64,000 bases of DNA from Alcanivorax quisquiliarum (GTDB taxonomy: Bacteria > Pseudomonadota > Gammaproteobacteria > Pseudomonadales > Alcanivoracaceae), in contig NZ_JALKII010000001.1 in assembly GCF_023051175.1 (NCBI RefSeq), positions 558,001-622,000 on the forward strand. Direction: 5' to 3'. The notes beneath the pieces were generated by a model. That model searched no databases, had not been told where the DNA came from, and saw only the letters and a list, made by a program, of their open reading frames with translations. Position numbers and translations under genes: made by a program. Shown piece after piece: positions 53,340-61,815 of the stretch; position 1 is the first letter of the stretch; every line of letters begins with the position of its first letter.

Positions 53340-54422
53340 TCAGAGCAGATCGTCGATGTTGATGCTCTCGTCGGAACTGCGGTCATCCCAGAAGGTACCG
53401 AGGCCGCCGAAGGGGGTGCGCTTGCCGGTCGCTTCTGTCCACAGACGATCAGAAATGCCCAGCAACATAAAGCCGCCAATGGCATCCATCATCGCGTAGT
53501 CGGGATTCAGGTTGTCGGCATTCTGGGCAAAATCGCGCAGGCCGTTACGCACTTCTTCGTCGTTGCCGGTGCTATACGCAGAAATCACGTACAAGGTGCT
53601 GGAAAGGCGAACACCCGAATCGAAACCCAGCTGGGCCGCCTGGCGCAGTTCCGCCATGGCATCGACATTGTCCGGCGCGATCATCGGCAGGATGTTCCAC
53701 AGCGAAGCACGGATGCCACGCGGTACGCCCCACCACTTCTCGTTGTCCAGACACTGCGCTGCGCGCTCGACCTTGGCAGCGATATCACGCGGAATACCCT
53801 GAGATACGTCCGATGCCGCATCGTTGAGCAGCGACTGAACACCACTGAGCAGACCGGTCATGAACACGATTTCGTCAAAATCCTGACGCAGGCGCGGACA
53901 ATCATCCAGCGTTTCCACTTCACCGTATTGTTTCACGGTGCGCTGATATGCCTCGTACTGACGCTTGGCGGACAGCTGCGCCCAGCGCTTCTGAGCGGAC
54001 CGGGCATCCTGTGCCTCGGTCACGTCACCCCGGTTCATGGCGCGCAGATAACGAAGCTCTTCTTCGATAGCCATGGCGTCGGAACAGGTTGCGGCCATCG
54101 TGTTCATCAACACCGACAGGCGATTGGGCTTGGAGCCGACCGCCTCGAACGACGTCAGGAAGGGTGTAAAGCCTTCGCCGGTGGCGCAAGCCATGCCCAG
54201 GTCGTCATAGGTCAGTACATAAGGGGTCATCTCACCCCGGCCGAAGTTGACCAGAATGTCACCTGTGGTTTTGTACACCATGGTACATCCCTGCATGACC
54301 ATGGCAGCGGCAGCGATCCCCAGAGCGCGCCAGGCAAAACGGCCAGAACGGGTAGAAGATTCGGTTCCGTCTTGTAGCGCGCTGGAAGTTGGGCAAGATT
54401 TCGCAAAAGGACTAAGCATCAT
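53340..54422 (-). CDS. Large helical lipoprotein paired with the AdeT-like protein (TatT-like by context)
   Basis: A 360-residue lipoprotein with a long n-region, hydrophobic core (ALGIAAAAMVM) and lipobox VMQGC. Mature residues form mostly amphipathic helices without a clear TPR consensus (for example MAIEEELRYLRAMNRG; AKRQYEAYQRTVKQYGEV). It pairs with a solute-binding protein as the TatT lipoproteins of TPAT-TRAP transporters do, but I cannot show homology to TatT. The ATG at 54422 is preferred because AGGAG is 9 nt upstream; the ATG at 54431 abuts it. It is the first gene of the two-gene operon. Confidence 0.65.
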   Translation of the reverse strand: MMLSPFAKSCPTSSALQDGTESSTRSGRFAWRALGIAAAAMVMQGCTMVYKTTGDILVNFGRGEMTPYVLTYDDLGMACATGEGFTPFLTSFEAVGSKPNRLSVLMNTMAATCSDAMAIEEELRYLRAMNRGDVTEAQDARSAQKRWAQLSAKRQYEAYQRTVKQYGEVETLDDCPRLRQDFDEIVFMTGLLSGVQSLLNDAASDVSQGIPRDIAAKVERAAQCLDNEKWWGVPRGIRASLWNILPMIAPDNVDAMAELRQAAQLGFDSGVRLSSTLYVISAYSTGNDEEVRNGLRDFAQNADNLNPDYAMMDAIGGFMLLGISDRLWTEATGKRTPFGGLGTFWDDRSSDESINIDDLL

Positions 54423-54538
54423 GCTATACATCTCCTACCTTTTTATTTCTGTGTTTTTGTTGATATCAACTGAACTGAAGGCGGCTCACTCGGGGGCCCC
54501 AGGACCTCTATGTGAACTCGATCATGCAGGAGGCTAAG

Positions 54539-54560
54539 GTTTCGGTGAACAAACCGAAAC
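54539..54560. repeat. Inverted repeat in 54.4-54.9 kb gap
   Basis: GTTTCGGT-gaacaa-ACCGAAAC, an 8-bp perfect stem. It sits about 120 nt upstream of the lipoprotein ATG, a possible operator or leader hairpin. Confidence 0.5.
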
Positions 54561-54606
54561 TTAATCTGGGTAAAAGCTGCTTTTCGTTTTTGAACCATAT
54601 TACCAG

Positions 54607-54622
54607 ATGACTGGCAAGTCAT
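54607..54622. repeat. Short inverted repeat
   Basis: ATGACT-ggca-AGTCAT, followed on the plus strand by GATTTTTC. It could be an operator or a weak hairpin. Confidence 0.35.
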
Positions 54623-54898
54623 GATTTTTCCTCTTTTAAAACATGAAGTTACATTCAATCTCGGTTCAACATGGCAACGCTGCACGACAACTCTTTTTTT
54701 GCCTGAATACCTGCACGCCGAACAGTCACAAGGCACAACAGCCAATTTTCGATGCCGATAATGGCACTTTCGTCCCGCCGCCCTGCCGCACCCACATCAG
54801 GGACGGCACCGCAATCGCCACCATAGCTGTCCCATTCAACGTTTTCTCGGACGCCGCCGCTAGACTTGAGCCAGATATAACAACAACGGGAGAGCATC

Positions 54899-57268
54899 AT
54901 GGCCTTACCCACCACCCTGCGCACGGCCTTGTCAGCCGGCATCACCGCCGCACTCTCAACCGCATTGATACTGTCAGGCTGCGGTAGCGACAGCAGTTCA
55001 CGTCGCCATCCGGCCCCGGTTCCGGTTCCACCGGAGAGTTATCACGCAACCATTGAACGGACCACCTACGGCATCCCGCATATCAGCGCCGAGAGTTATG
55101 GCGGGTTGGGCTACGGCTATGGCTACGCCCTCGCGGAAGACAATCTCTGCGTGCTGGCGGATGCCTTCGTCACCTTCAAGGGCGAGCGTTCGCTCCATTT
55201 TGGCAAGGATAACCACACCCCCACCTCATCCACTTTCGGTCAGCCGCGCAATCTTGATGCGGACTTCTTTTTCCGCTTCATAGCTAATGACGGCACCGTC
55301 GAGACTTTTCGCGCTGCCCAGGATGAGCAGTTCCACCACCTCGTCGCCGGCTTCGCGCGTGGTTACAACCGCTATGTCAGCGAGATTCAGGCGGGCGATC
55401 ACGGCGGCCGCCACGCCGATTGCCGCCATGAAGGCTGGCTACGAGCGATCGACGAGCAGGATATGTACCGCCGCCTTGTGGTGCTCAACCTCGCCGGCAG
55501 CTCATCAGTCTGGTTGGGCGAGATAGCAGGCGCGCAGCCGCCCTCGGTGGTGCTTGATGCAAGGCGGCAGCAAAACAGCGGCTTCGAGATCGCCTCACTG
55601 GCTCTTGATCCGGACCGCTTCTACCTTGGGCAGGCATTCGGGCTGGGGAGCAATACCTACTCTTTCGGCAGCGACACCACCGGCACCGACAGTGGTATCA
55701 ATTTTGCCAACCCGCACTGGTATCTGGAAGGCATCGACCGCTTTTATCAGGTACACCTGAGGTTGCCAGGCGAAATCGACATCGCCGGCGCATCAATCAT
55801 GGGCGCACCGATGGTGCTGATGGGCTTCAGTAATAACCTGGCGTGGGCGCATACCGTATCCACCGCCCGCCGGTTCGGCTTCTTCGCCTTGCAGCTCGCC
55901 CCCGATGATCCCACCGTCTATATTTACGATGGCCAGCGACGGCAGATGCAAGCCTCGGAAATTACCGTGGAAACACTGGATGGGGAGCAGATTACACGCA
56001 CGCTCTACCGCTCCCACATGGGGCCAATGGTAACACTGGCTGGCCTCAATCCTGCATTGGGTTGGAGCACCAGCCAGGCGCTGACAATCCGTGATGTCAA
56101 TCTGGAAAACCCGCGCTCGTTCCAGAATTTCCTGGCATGGAACCGGGCGAATTCGCTGCAGGCATTCATTGATGCCAAAAAAAACGTGCTCGGTATCCCC
56201 TGGGTCAACACCGCTGCGGCCGGACGCGACGATGGTCGGGCGTTTTATTCCGACATCACGGTGGTGCCCAATTTGCCTGATTCGCTGGTATCGCAGTGTC
56301 GGCTGGCTGAACTTTCCCCCGGTGTGCCGTTGATGGTCGGCACGTCGTCCGGTTGCGCATGGCGCACCGATGCCGACTCGCCACAGCCGGGCGCATTTGG
56401 CCCCAGCCGGTTGCCCAGCCTGACGAGCACCGAGTACGTCGCCAACATGAACGACAGCCACTGGCTGAGCAATCCCGGTACGCCGCTGGAAGGCTACGCC
56501 GCCGTCATCGGCCAGGAGCGCTATCCGCAAACGCTGCGCACCCGCATGGGCCACACACAGGCGCTTGAGCTGATCGCTCAAACCACGCCCACCAGCGAAA
56601 ACATTCGCGAGCTGGTGTTGAGCAGTCGCGTTTACAGCGCCGAGCAAGGCAAAGACGCGTTGCTCGCTGCCGCCTGCCCCGCCTCCCCGATCATGGTGGA
56701 TGGCACGCCCGTAGACGTAAGCGACGCGTGCGACATTCTTGCGGCCTGGGATAACACCGGCAATCTTGATGCCAGAGGGGCCTTGCTGTGGTCCAGATTC
56801 TGGAACTCGGTGCGCAGCCGCAGCGATCTGTTCACCACGCCCTTCAGCCATCTTGATCCGGTGAACACCCCCAACGGTCTCAATACCGGGCCGCAGACCC
56901 TCACCGCTTTTGCCCAGGCGGTGCGCAACCTGAGCAACGCAGGCCAGTTGGATGCCGCCGTGCGCGACTACCAGCATTATCCCGCCAAACCGAGCCTGGA
57001 CGAGCCGATTCCGCTATTCGGCGGCTCCGGCAACGAGGGTTATTTCACCGTGCTCAACAACACTTACATGCACGTGGTGGATTTTCCCGAGGGCCAGCCG
57101 GTGCGGGCTTATACCTTCCTAACCCACTCGCAGTCATCCGATCCGGCCAGCGAGCATTATGCTGATTACACACGCGCCTATTCCGACAAGCAGTGGCATG
57201 CGTTCCCCTTTACCGACGAGGCAATAGAAGCGGCTCGTATCCAGCCGCCACAAGTGCTGGAGGAATGA
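54899..57268 (+). CDS. Penicillin acylase/AHL acylase-family lipoprotein
   Basis: A 789-residue Ntn-hydrolase precursor of the PvdQ/aculeacin acylase group. It carries a lipoprotein signal with lipobox LILSGC at about residues 23-28, unusual for a family that is mostly soluble periplasmic. The autocleavage site is GLG|SNTYSFG, which makes Ser251 the beta-chain nucleophile. Later motifs include the beta-chain Asn region MNDSHWLSNPGTPLEG. Likely reactions are hydrolysis of acyl-homoserine lactones or other long-chain amides; the substrate cannot be read out. GGGAG precedes the ATG, and a strong terminator follows. Confidence 0.88.
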   Translation: MALPTTLRTALSAGITAALSTALILSGCGSDSSSRRHPAPVPVPPESYHATIERTTYGIPHISAESYGGLGYGYGYALAEDNLCVLADAFVTFKGERSLHFGKDNHTPTSSTFGQPRNLDADFFFRFIANDGTVETFRAAQDEQFHHLVAGFARGYNRYVSEIQAGDHGGRHADCRHEGWLRAIDEQDMYRRLVVLNLAGSSSVWLGEIAGAQPPSVVLDARRQQNSGFEIASLALDPDRFYLGQAFGLGSNTYSFGSDTTGTDSGINFANPHWYLEGIDRFYQVHLRLPGEIDIAGASIMGAPMVLMGFSNNLAWAHTVSTARRFGFFALQLAPDDPTVYIYDGQRRQMQASEITVETLDGEQITRTLYRSHMGPMVTLAGLNPALGWSTSQALTIRDVNLENPRSFQNFLAWNRANSLQAFIDAKKNVLGIPWVNTAAAGRDDGRAFYSDITVVPNLPDSLVSQCRLAELSPGVPLMVGTSSGCAWRTDADSPQPGAFGPSRLPSLTSTEYVANMNDSHWLSNPGTPLEGYAAVIGQERYPQTLRTRMGHTQALELIAQTTPTSENIRELVLSSRVYSAEQGKDALLAAACPASPIMVDGTPVDVSDACDILAAWDNTGNLDARGALLWSRFWNSVRSRSDLFTTPFSHLDPVNTPNGLNTGPQTLTAFAQAVRNLSNAGQLDAAVRDYQHYPAKPSLDEPIPLFGGSGNEGYFTVLNNTYMHVVDFPEGQPVRAYTFLTHSQSSDPASEHYADYTRAYSDKQWHAFPFTDEAIEAARIQPPQVLEE

Positions 57269-57287
57269 TTCCCCGCGCCAGAGCAAG

Positions 57288-57331
57288 GCCCGCCAGTGAG
57301 CAGCCAGCGCTGCACTCTGGCGGGCTTTTTT
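57288..57331 (+). terminator. Terminator of the acylase gene
   Basis: GCCCGCCAG (57288-57296) pairs with CTGGCGGGC (57317-57325), followed by six T residues, 20 bp after the stop. Confidence 0.88.
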
Positions 57332-57460
57332 CGCAGGGCTCGCCAGCCCATCTCTGGCTGAAGCGAGAGTGGCTGCGAGCCTCCCGGGATACCGGCTTGT
57401 CGCGGATGCGTTGCGGGCGTGGATGTGCTGCACGGAGCGCGGCACAGCACGGTCATTATG

Positions 57461-58129
57461 TCAGCCGATTGTCATCGCCAGAATACGGCTGATATGCGCC
57501 TGCGGCAGGCCCGATTCTGCCTGCCAGGTATTGATGGCGGCCTGCGCGGCCCGCTTGTCACGCTGGCTCGTGAGCGCCCGCTCCACCACACCGTTGGCCA
57601 CCAGCGCGGCGCGAACATCGTCGGTGGGATACCAGGTATCGCGGCCGGCCATGCGCAGAAACGCAGGCGCCGAGTGCCCACCCAGTTGCTTGCCGCGCCG
57701 CGCCAGCACCAGCCACAAACCGACGATATCCTGATCCGGCCACTCGGCCAGCAGCCGCCCGAAGCCACCGTGCTCCAGGCTGATATCCCTCACCATTTGT
57801 GCATTGAAACGGATCGCCTGCATTTTCGCTGCGTGGCGTATCAGGCGCGGGTCTTGCAAACGCTGATCAAGCATGGTGTCCGGCATCAGCACCAGCTTTT
57901 CGGGTTCAAATCCGAAAAAGGCGTCCTCGAACGCCGGCCAGCGAGCATCCACCATGCCGTGGCTCAGGCCGGCACGAAAAATGCGGCGCATCATCAGCGA
58001 CAGGTAGAACGCGTCACTGCGCTGCTGCAACGCCGCTGGCGACAGCACCTCCGGCAGGCGCTCACGCACCGCCGCCTCACTCCCCTTGCGACGACAAGCC
58101 AGCTCGTAAAGCTCGGCAAACGGCCGCAT
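57461..58129 (-). CDS. DNA-3-methyladenine glycosylase I-family protein
   Basis: A 222-residue protein matching the long Tag-related proteins of Pseudomonas-type bacteria. It has FYLSLMMRRIFRAGLSHGMVDARWPAFEDAFFGFEPEKL, quoted here only as two shorter blocks in essence (IFRAGL; WPAFEDAFFGF), then DPRLIRHAAKMQAIRFNA, EHGGFGRLLAEWP and GRRGKQLGG-like segments. It would excise alkylated adenine from DNA. Its ATG overlaps the msrB stop by one base (TGATG), so the two are coupled. Confidence 0.85.
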   Translation of the reverse strand: MRPFAELYELACRRKGSEAAVRERLPEVLSPAALQQRSDAFYLSLMMRRIFRAGLSHGMVDARWPAFEDAFFGFEPEKLVLMPDTMLDQRLQDPRLIRHAAKMQAIRFNAQMVRDISLEHGGFGRLLAEWPDQDIVGLWLVLARRGKQLGGHSAPAFLRMAGRDTWYPTDDVRAALVANGVVERALTSQRDKRAAQAAINTWQAESGLPQAHISRILAMTIG

Positions 58130-58521
58130 CAGCGCTCCCGCAAGTCCAGCGAGGCGGAATTGATGCAGTAGCGCAGCCCGGTTGGCGCCGGCCCGTCAGG
58201 GAAAACATGCCCCAGGTGCGCGTCGCAGACAGCACACAGCGCCTCGATGCGCTGCATACCATGGCTGTTGTCGATAGCCTCGGCGACAACCTCGGCCTGC
58301 AACGGCTGATAAAAACTTGGCCAGCCGCTGCCGGAATCGTATTTCACCGCTGAATCGAACAGCGCCGTGCCGCAGCAGGCGCAATGATAGGTGCCCGGCG
58401 TCGTGGTATCGTTGTACTTGCCGGTAAACGCTCGCTCCGTGCCTTGCTGGCGAGCGATGCGGAACGTTTCTGCGTCCAGCTCCTGGCGCCACTGTTCCTC
58501 GGTTTTCTGGATTTTCTTCAT
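58129..58521 (-). CDS. msrB: Peptide methionine-R-sulfoxide reductase MsrB
   Basis: A 130-residue MsrB that reduces methionine-R-sulfoxide in proteins. The zinc CxxC pairs are CACC and CAVC, the substrate motif is SGSGWPSF, and the catalytic Cys lies in [11 protein letters not shown]. It has no signal peptide, so it is cytoplasmic. It is the first gene of the pair with the Tag-like gene, divergent from alaA. Confidence 0.97.
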   Translation of the reverse strand: MKKIQKTEEQWRQELDAETFRIARQQGTERAFTGKYNDTTTPGTYHCACCGTALFDSAVKYDSGSGWPSFYQPLQAEVVAEAIDNSHGMQRIEALCAVCDAHLGHVFPDGPAPTGLRYCINSASLDLRER

Positions 58522-58664
58522 GATAAGCCTCCGGCAATGGGTGCTGGTTCACTAATAACCATTTGATCCGCAGCAGCAAGCATCCGTTCCCCTGGCGGCT
58601 CATATACAGCGGGCGAGCTGGCGTTGTAGAATGCCTGCTTCCCTATTCTGAACAAGCTCTGATC

Positions 58665-59891
58665 ATGAGTGCGGACAAACCGGCTATTCTCAAGTCTGAA
58701 AAACTCAAAGGCGTATGTTACGACATTCGCGGCCCGGTGCTGCGCGAAGCCAACCGCATGGAAGAGGAAGGCCAGCGCATCATCAAGCTGAATATCGGCA
58801 ACCCGGCGCCATTTGGCCTGATTGCGCCCGATGAAATCCTGCAGGATGTGATTCTCAATCTGCCGGACTCCACCGGCTATTGCCACTCCAAGGGCCTGTT
58901 CCCGGCGCGCAAGGCGGTAATGCATTATAGCCAGGAAAAGAATATTGCCGGTGTCACCATCGACGATATCATCCTCGGTAATGGCGTTTCCGAATTGATC
59001 GTCATGGCCATGCAAGCGCTGATCAATGATGGCGACGAGATTCTGCTGCCAGCGCCGGATTACCCGCTGTGGACGGCAGCCGTGCGGCTGGCCGGCGGCA
59101 ACCCGGTGCACTACCTGTGCGACGAGCAGCAAGACTGGCAGCCCGCGCTGGACGATATCCGCGCCAGGATCACGCCCCGCACCCGCGCTCTGGTGATCAT
59201 CAATCCGAACAACCCGACCGGCGCCAACTACAGCCCGGCACTGTTGCAGGAAATGGTCGAGATTGCGCGTGAACACAACCTGATCATTTTTTCCGACGAA
59301 ATCTACGACAAGATTCTTTACGACGACGAACAGCATTTCTCCATTGCCTCCATGGCGGAAGACCTGCTGTGCATCACCTTCAATGGCTTGTCGAAAAGCT
59401 ACCGCGCAGCCGGATTCCGCTCTGGCTGGATGGTGATTTCCGGTGCACGGTACCGCGCCACGGATTTTATCGAAGGGCTGGAGATGCTGGCCTCCATGCG
59501 GCTGTGTGCCAACGTGCCGGCACAACATGCGATCCAGACCGCACTCGGTGGCTATCAGAGTATCGATGATCTGGTACTGCCCACCGGGCGGCTTGGCAAA
59601 CAGCGCGATCTCGCCTGGGAATTGCTCAACGCCATTCCCGGTGTTTCCTGCGTGAAGCCGAAATCTGCGCTGTATCTGTTCCCGCGCCTGGACCCGGACA
59701 TATATCCCATCCAGAATGACGAAGCCTTCGTGCTGGATCTGCTGCGCAAGGAAAAGGTGCTGGTGGTGCAAGGCAGCGCCTTCAACTGGCCGCAACCGGA
59801 TCACTTCCGCATTGTCTTTTTGCCACAGCCGGAAGACATTCAGGAATCCATCGAGCGCATCGGCCGTTATCTGGCGCGCCTGCGCCGATAA
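58665..59891 (+). CDS. alaA: Alanine-synthesising transaminase AlaA
   Basis: A 408-residue fold-type I PLP aminotransferase making alanine from pyruvate and glutamate. It has SEKLKGVCYDIRGPVLREANRM at its start as in AlaA, the PLP Lys in FNGLSKSYRAAGFRSGWM, and IINPNNPTGANYS. The ATG at 58665 is where the family starts; the frame is open 34 codons upstream. It is a single gene. Confidence 0.95.
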   Translation: MSADKPAILKSEKLKGVCYDIRGPVLREANRMEEEGQRIIKLNIGNPAPFGLIAPDEILQDVILNLPDSTGYCHSKGLFPARKAVMHYSQEKNIAGVTIDDIILGNGVSELIVMAMQALINDGDEILLPAPDYPLWTAAVRLAGGNPVHYLCDEQQDWQPALDDIRARITPRTRALVIINPNNPTGANYSPALLQEMVEIAREHNLIIFSDEIYDKILYDDEQHFSIASMAEDLLCITFNGLSKSYRAAGFRSGWMVISGARYRATDFIEGLEMLASMRLCANVPAQHAIQTALGGYQSIDDLVLPTGRLGKQRDLAWELLNAIPGVSCVKPKSALYLFPRLDPDIYPIQNDEAFVLDLLRKEKVLVVQGSAFNWPQPDHFRIVFLPQPEDIQESIERIGRYLARLRR

Positions 59892-59931
59892 TCGGCGGAT
59901 TGGAAAGCACCCGGAGCGGCAGCGGCCCGAG

Positions 59932-59995
59932 CGGAAGCACCACGAATAGAAAGCACCACGAACAGAAAGCACCGCGAATAGAAAGCACCGCAGAC
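59932..59995 (+). repeat. 16-bp tandem repeat, four copies
   Basis: Four head-to-tail copies of AGAAAGCACCACGAAT with few changes (59932, 59948, 59964, 59980). They lie in the non-coding gap after alaA. Confidence 0.9.
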
Positions 59996-60130
59996 GCAGC
60001 CTGGCCAAATACGGCCAGGCCGCTGCGGCAACCGCACCATCCGAGGCCGTAACGGTGCCTGAATAGACAAAGTGTCGCCAGCCAGATGCAGAAAGATGCA
60101 GATAGCAGATAAAAGCACCGACGGCTGGCA

Positions 60131-60174
60131 CTGACAAGACGCTGACAAGACGCTGACAAAGCGCTGATAAAGAG
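60131..60174 (+). repeat. 11-bp tandem repeat, four copies
   Basis: CTGACAAGACG twice exactly, then CTGACAAAGCG and CTGATAAAGAG. The array ends 13 bp before the TTG start of the next gene and just before its Shine-Dalgarno. The stretch 59996-60130 between the two arrays shows only short AGATGCAG-type echoes. Confidence 0.9.
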
Positions 60175-60187
60175 TGGAGAGCCGACC

Positions 60188-60682
60188 TTGGCCGATATTC
60201 ATATCGACGATTTTTGCCGCGATGCTGCACTTGTCCTGCTGCACCTTTACAACCAGTTTCCCCGGCCGCAAGCCATTTACGTCGAGGACATTTCCGGCCC
60301 CGATACGCCGGATGAAGTGGGCCTGCATTCCAAGCGCCACATGGCCTGCCTGAGCACCATGCTGTGGCTGGCCGACGAGGGTTATCTGCGTTACGACAGC
60401 CTGATCTATCAGGACGGTATTGATCAGGCCGTGCTGACCAACAAAGCATTCGTGCTGCTCAGCGCGGCCAGCGAGCTGCGGTTGGCCACACCCCCCACCG
60501 ATCTGCCCGAGGCTCTCGCCGCTGAAAAACAGTCGCTGGTGGAGCAGATCCGTGCCGCCGTGCGCGGTGGCCGCTCAGGCGAAATCAGCGTCATCATTCG
60601 TAGCCTGCTTGCAACCCAGCCGGGCGCAGTGACTTCCCCGGCAGCGCTATCACATTACCGCCGCCCGACGCCTGAAAGCTGA
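60188..60682 (+). CDS. Uncharacterised protein, possibly winged-helix
   Basis: A 164-residue protein without a family I can name. It starts with TTG at 60188, preceded by GGAGA 7 nt away; the next ATG is about 55 codons in. The first 100 residues look like a compact helical/winged-helix fold (LVLLHLYNQFPRP; HMACLSTMLWLADEGYLRYDS; ALTNKAFVLLS-like end), and a region of charged helix follows. No signal peptide or membrane segment. The 11-bp array sits directly upstream. Confidence 0.72.
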   Translation: MADIHIDDFCRDAALVLLHLYNQFPRPQAIYVEDISGPDTPDEVGLHSKRHMACLSTMLWLADEGYLRYDSLIYQDGIDQAVLTNKAFVLLSAASELRLATPPTDLPEALAAEKQSLVEQIRAAVRGGRSGEISVIIRSLLATQPGAVTSPAALSHYRRPTPES

Positions 60683-60817
60683 CCACTTGCCCTGCCGCCC
60701 AGACGCCGCTCCGATTGTCGCATAATGGCAACTTGCCATCCCCCCGTTCGGGGGTATCGCCCCCTACGCACCGCGTCTAGTATTCCCGGCTTGTTCACTG
60801 ACAACCGGATGGAACCG

Positions 60818-61588
60818 ATGTTCAAGTTCAACGCTCACGCCCGCCCCATAACCATTGCACACACTGGATGTGAGGGCGCTGCAAATGATTTCGACCACGT
60901 CACGCACCTGCAACGCGCCCCCACGGCAGCACTTCTGACAGTGCTTGTGCTGGCCTTCACCTTGTCGGGGTGCCTGCTTTTACCACAGAAGCGGGCCACG
61001 TTTTCTCATCACAGCGCAGCCTCTGGCGAAATCCATAGCTTCTCCTATCCCGCTTCGTTGCGTGCTTCCACAATCCATATGGGCATTGACCCATCCATAC
61101 CCGAACACGCCATGGAGAAACTGATCAAGCTCCGGGAGCAGTTGGAGGGCTACAACGACGAGCTTGCCAGAGCTGACACCAACGAGGTCAACGACCTCAC
61201 CCCGAAGATCGAGGCCACACGCAAAGAAATTGGTGCACTCCAGCGCGTCTGGATGCGCCCCCGGATTCTGGCAGAACCGCCACCGGATGTAGCTAACAAC
61301 CTCACCTTCAAGATAACGCCACGGGGCAACGACCAGCCGGCATCAGCCCCGGAGATTGATCTCGGCGCAACCTCGGTAGAAATCACCCGCGCGGTGGAAA
61401 GCGATGTCAAACGACACCTGGCGTACCGGATAAACGAAGCGCTCTTCAATGAGCCCGAGCGTATTGGCGGGGAGCTCTACAAGACCCTGATGCTGGCGCT
61501 GATCCAGCAAAGCTATGCGCCACAAGAGTGCGCCTCATCGAAGACGGCCGACGACGCGCCCCAACCCGACACCTCAGCAGCCCAGTGA
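60818..61588 (+). CDS. Putative lipoprotein with long N-terminal extension, function unknown
   Basis: About 256 residues. A hydrophobic core and lipobox (LTVLVLAFTLSGC) lie about 40 residues in, which is late for a lipoprotein signal. The start is uncertain: ATG 60818 is preferred for the GGAA before it, with ATG 60809 as alternative; I found no in-frame start closer to the hydrophobic core. After the Cys there is a charged coiled-coil segment (EKLIKLREQLEGYNDELARAD). No family recognised. Confidence 0.65.
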   Translation: MFKFNAHARPITIAHTGCEGAANDFDHVTHLQRAPTAALLTVLVLAFTLSGCLLLPQKRATFSHHSAASGEIHSFSYPASLRASTIHMGIDPSIPEHAMEKLIKLREQLEGYNDELARADTNEVNDLTPKIEATRKEIGALQRVWMRPRILAEPPPDVANNLTFKITPRGNDQPASAPEIDLGATSVEITRAVESDVKRHLAYRINEALFNEPERIGGELYKTLMLALIQQSYAPQECASSKTADDAPQPDTSAAQ

Positions 61589-61755
61589 CACGGCCTGCCC
61601 ACCAGCGCCAGGCCGAAACGGTGTGGCGCTGGCTCGCAGGCATTGCCGTTGCTCACAGCAATTGTTGTGATGAAATATTGGCCTGCAGGCCAGCGCCGAT
61701 ACTGCCTGACTCGTCGTCTTGCCTGCCTCCGGGCTTTTCCGCGCCCTGCCCTGAA

Positions 61756-61815
61756 CCTTGTTCTGCGCCTTTTCTTACGTCTTTTCTTGTACCTTTTCTT
61801 GCGCCTTTCCTTGCG
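61756..61815 (-). repeat. 12-bp tandem array across the end of the Gcr gene
   Basis: Five units of 12 bp (on the plus strand about CCTTTTCTTGCG; starts 61756, 61768, 61780, 61792, 61804). On the minus strand they encode repeated Lys-Ala-Gln-Glu. One unit carries TAA (61775-61777) where the others have CAA/CAG, and this is the gene's stop codon. Confidence 0.85.

Larger units (their letters stand above)
54423..54898. other. AT-richer intergenic region between divergent operons
   Basis: 476 bp without a supported gene. It should hold the promoters for the lipoprotein operon (minus) and the acylase (plus). It contains two inverted repeats, listed separately. Its composition is clearly less GC-rich than its neighbours. 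Confidence 0.55.

Noticed and set aside
59892-60187. CRISPR array
   Set aside because: The repeats are 16 and 11 bp and contiguous, with no spacers and no cas genes nearby.
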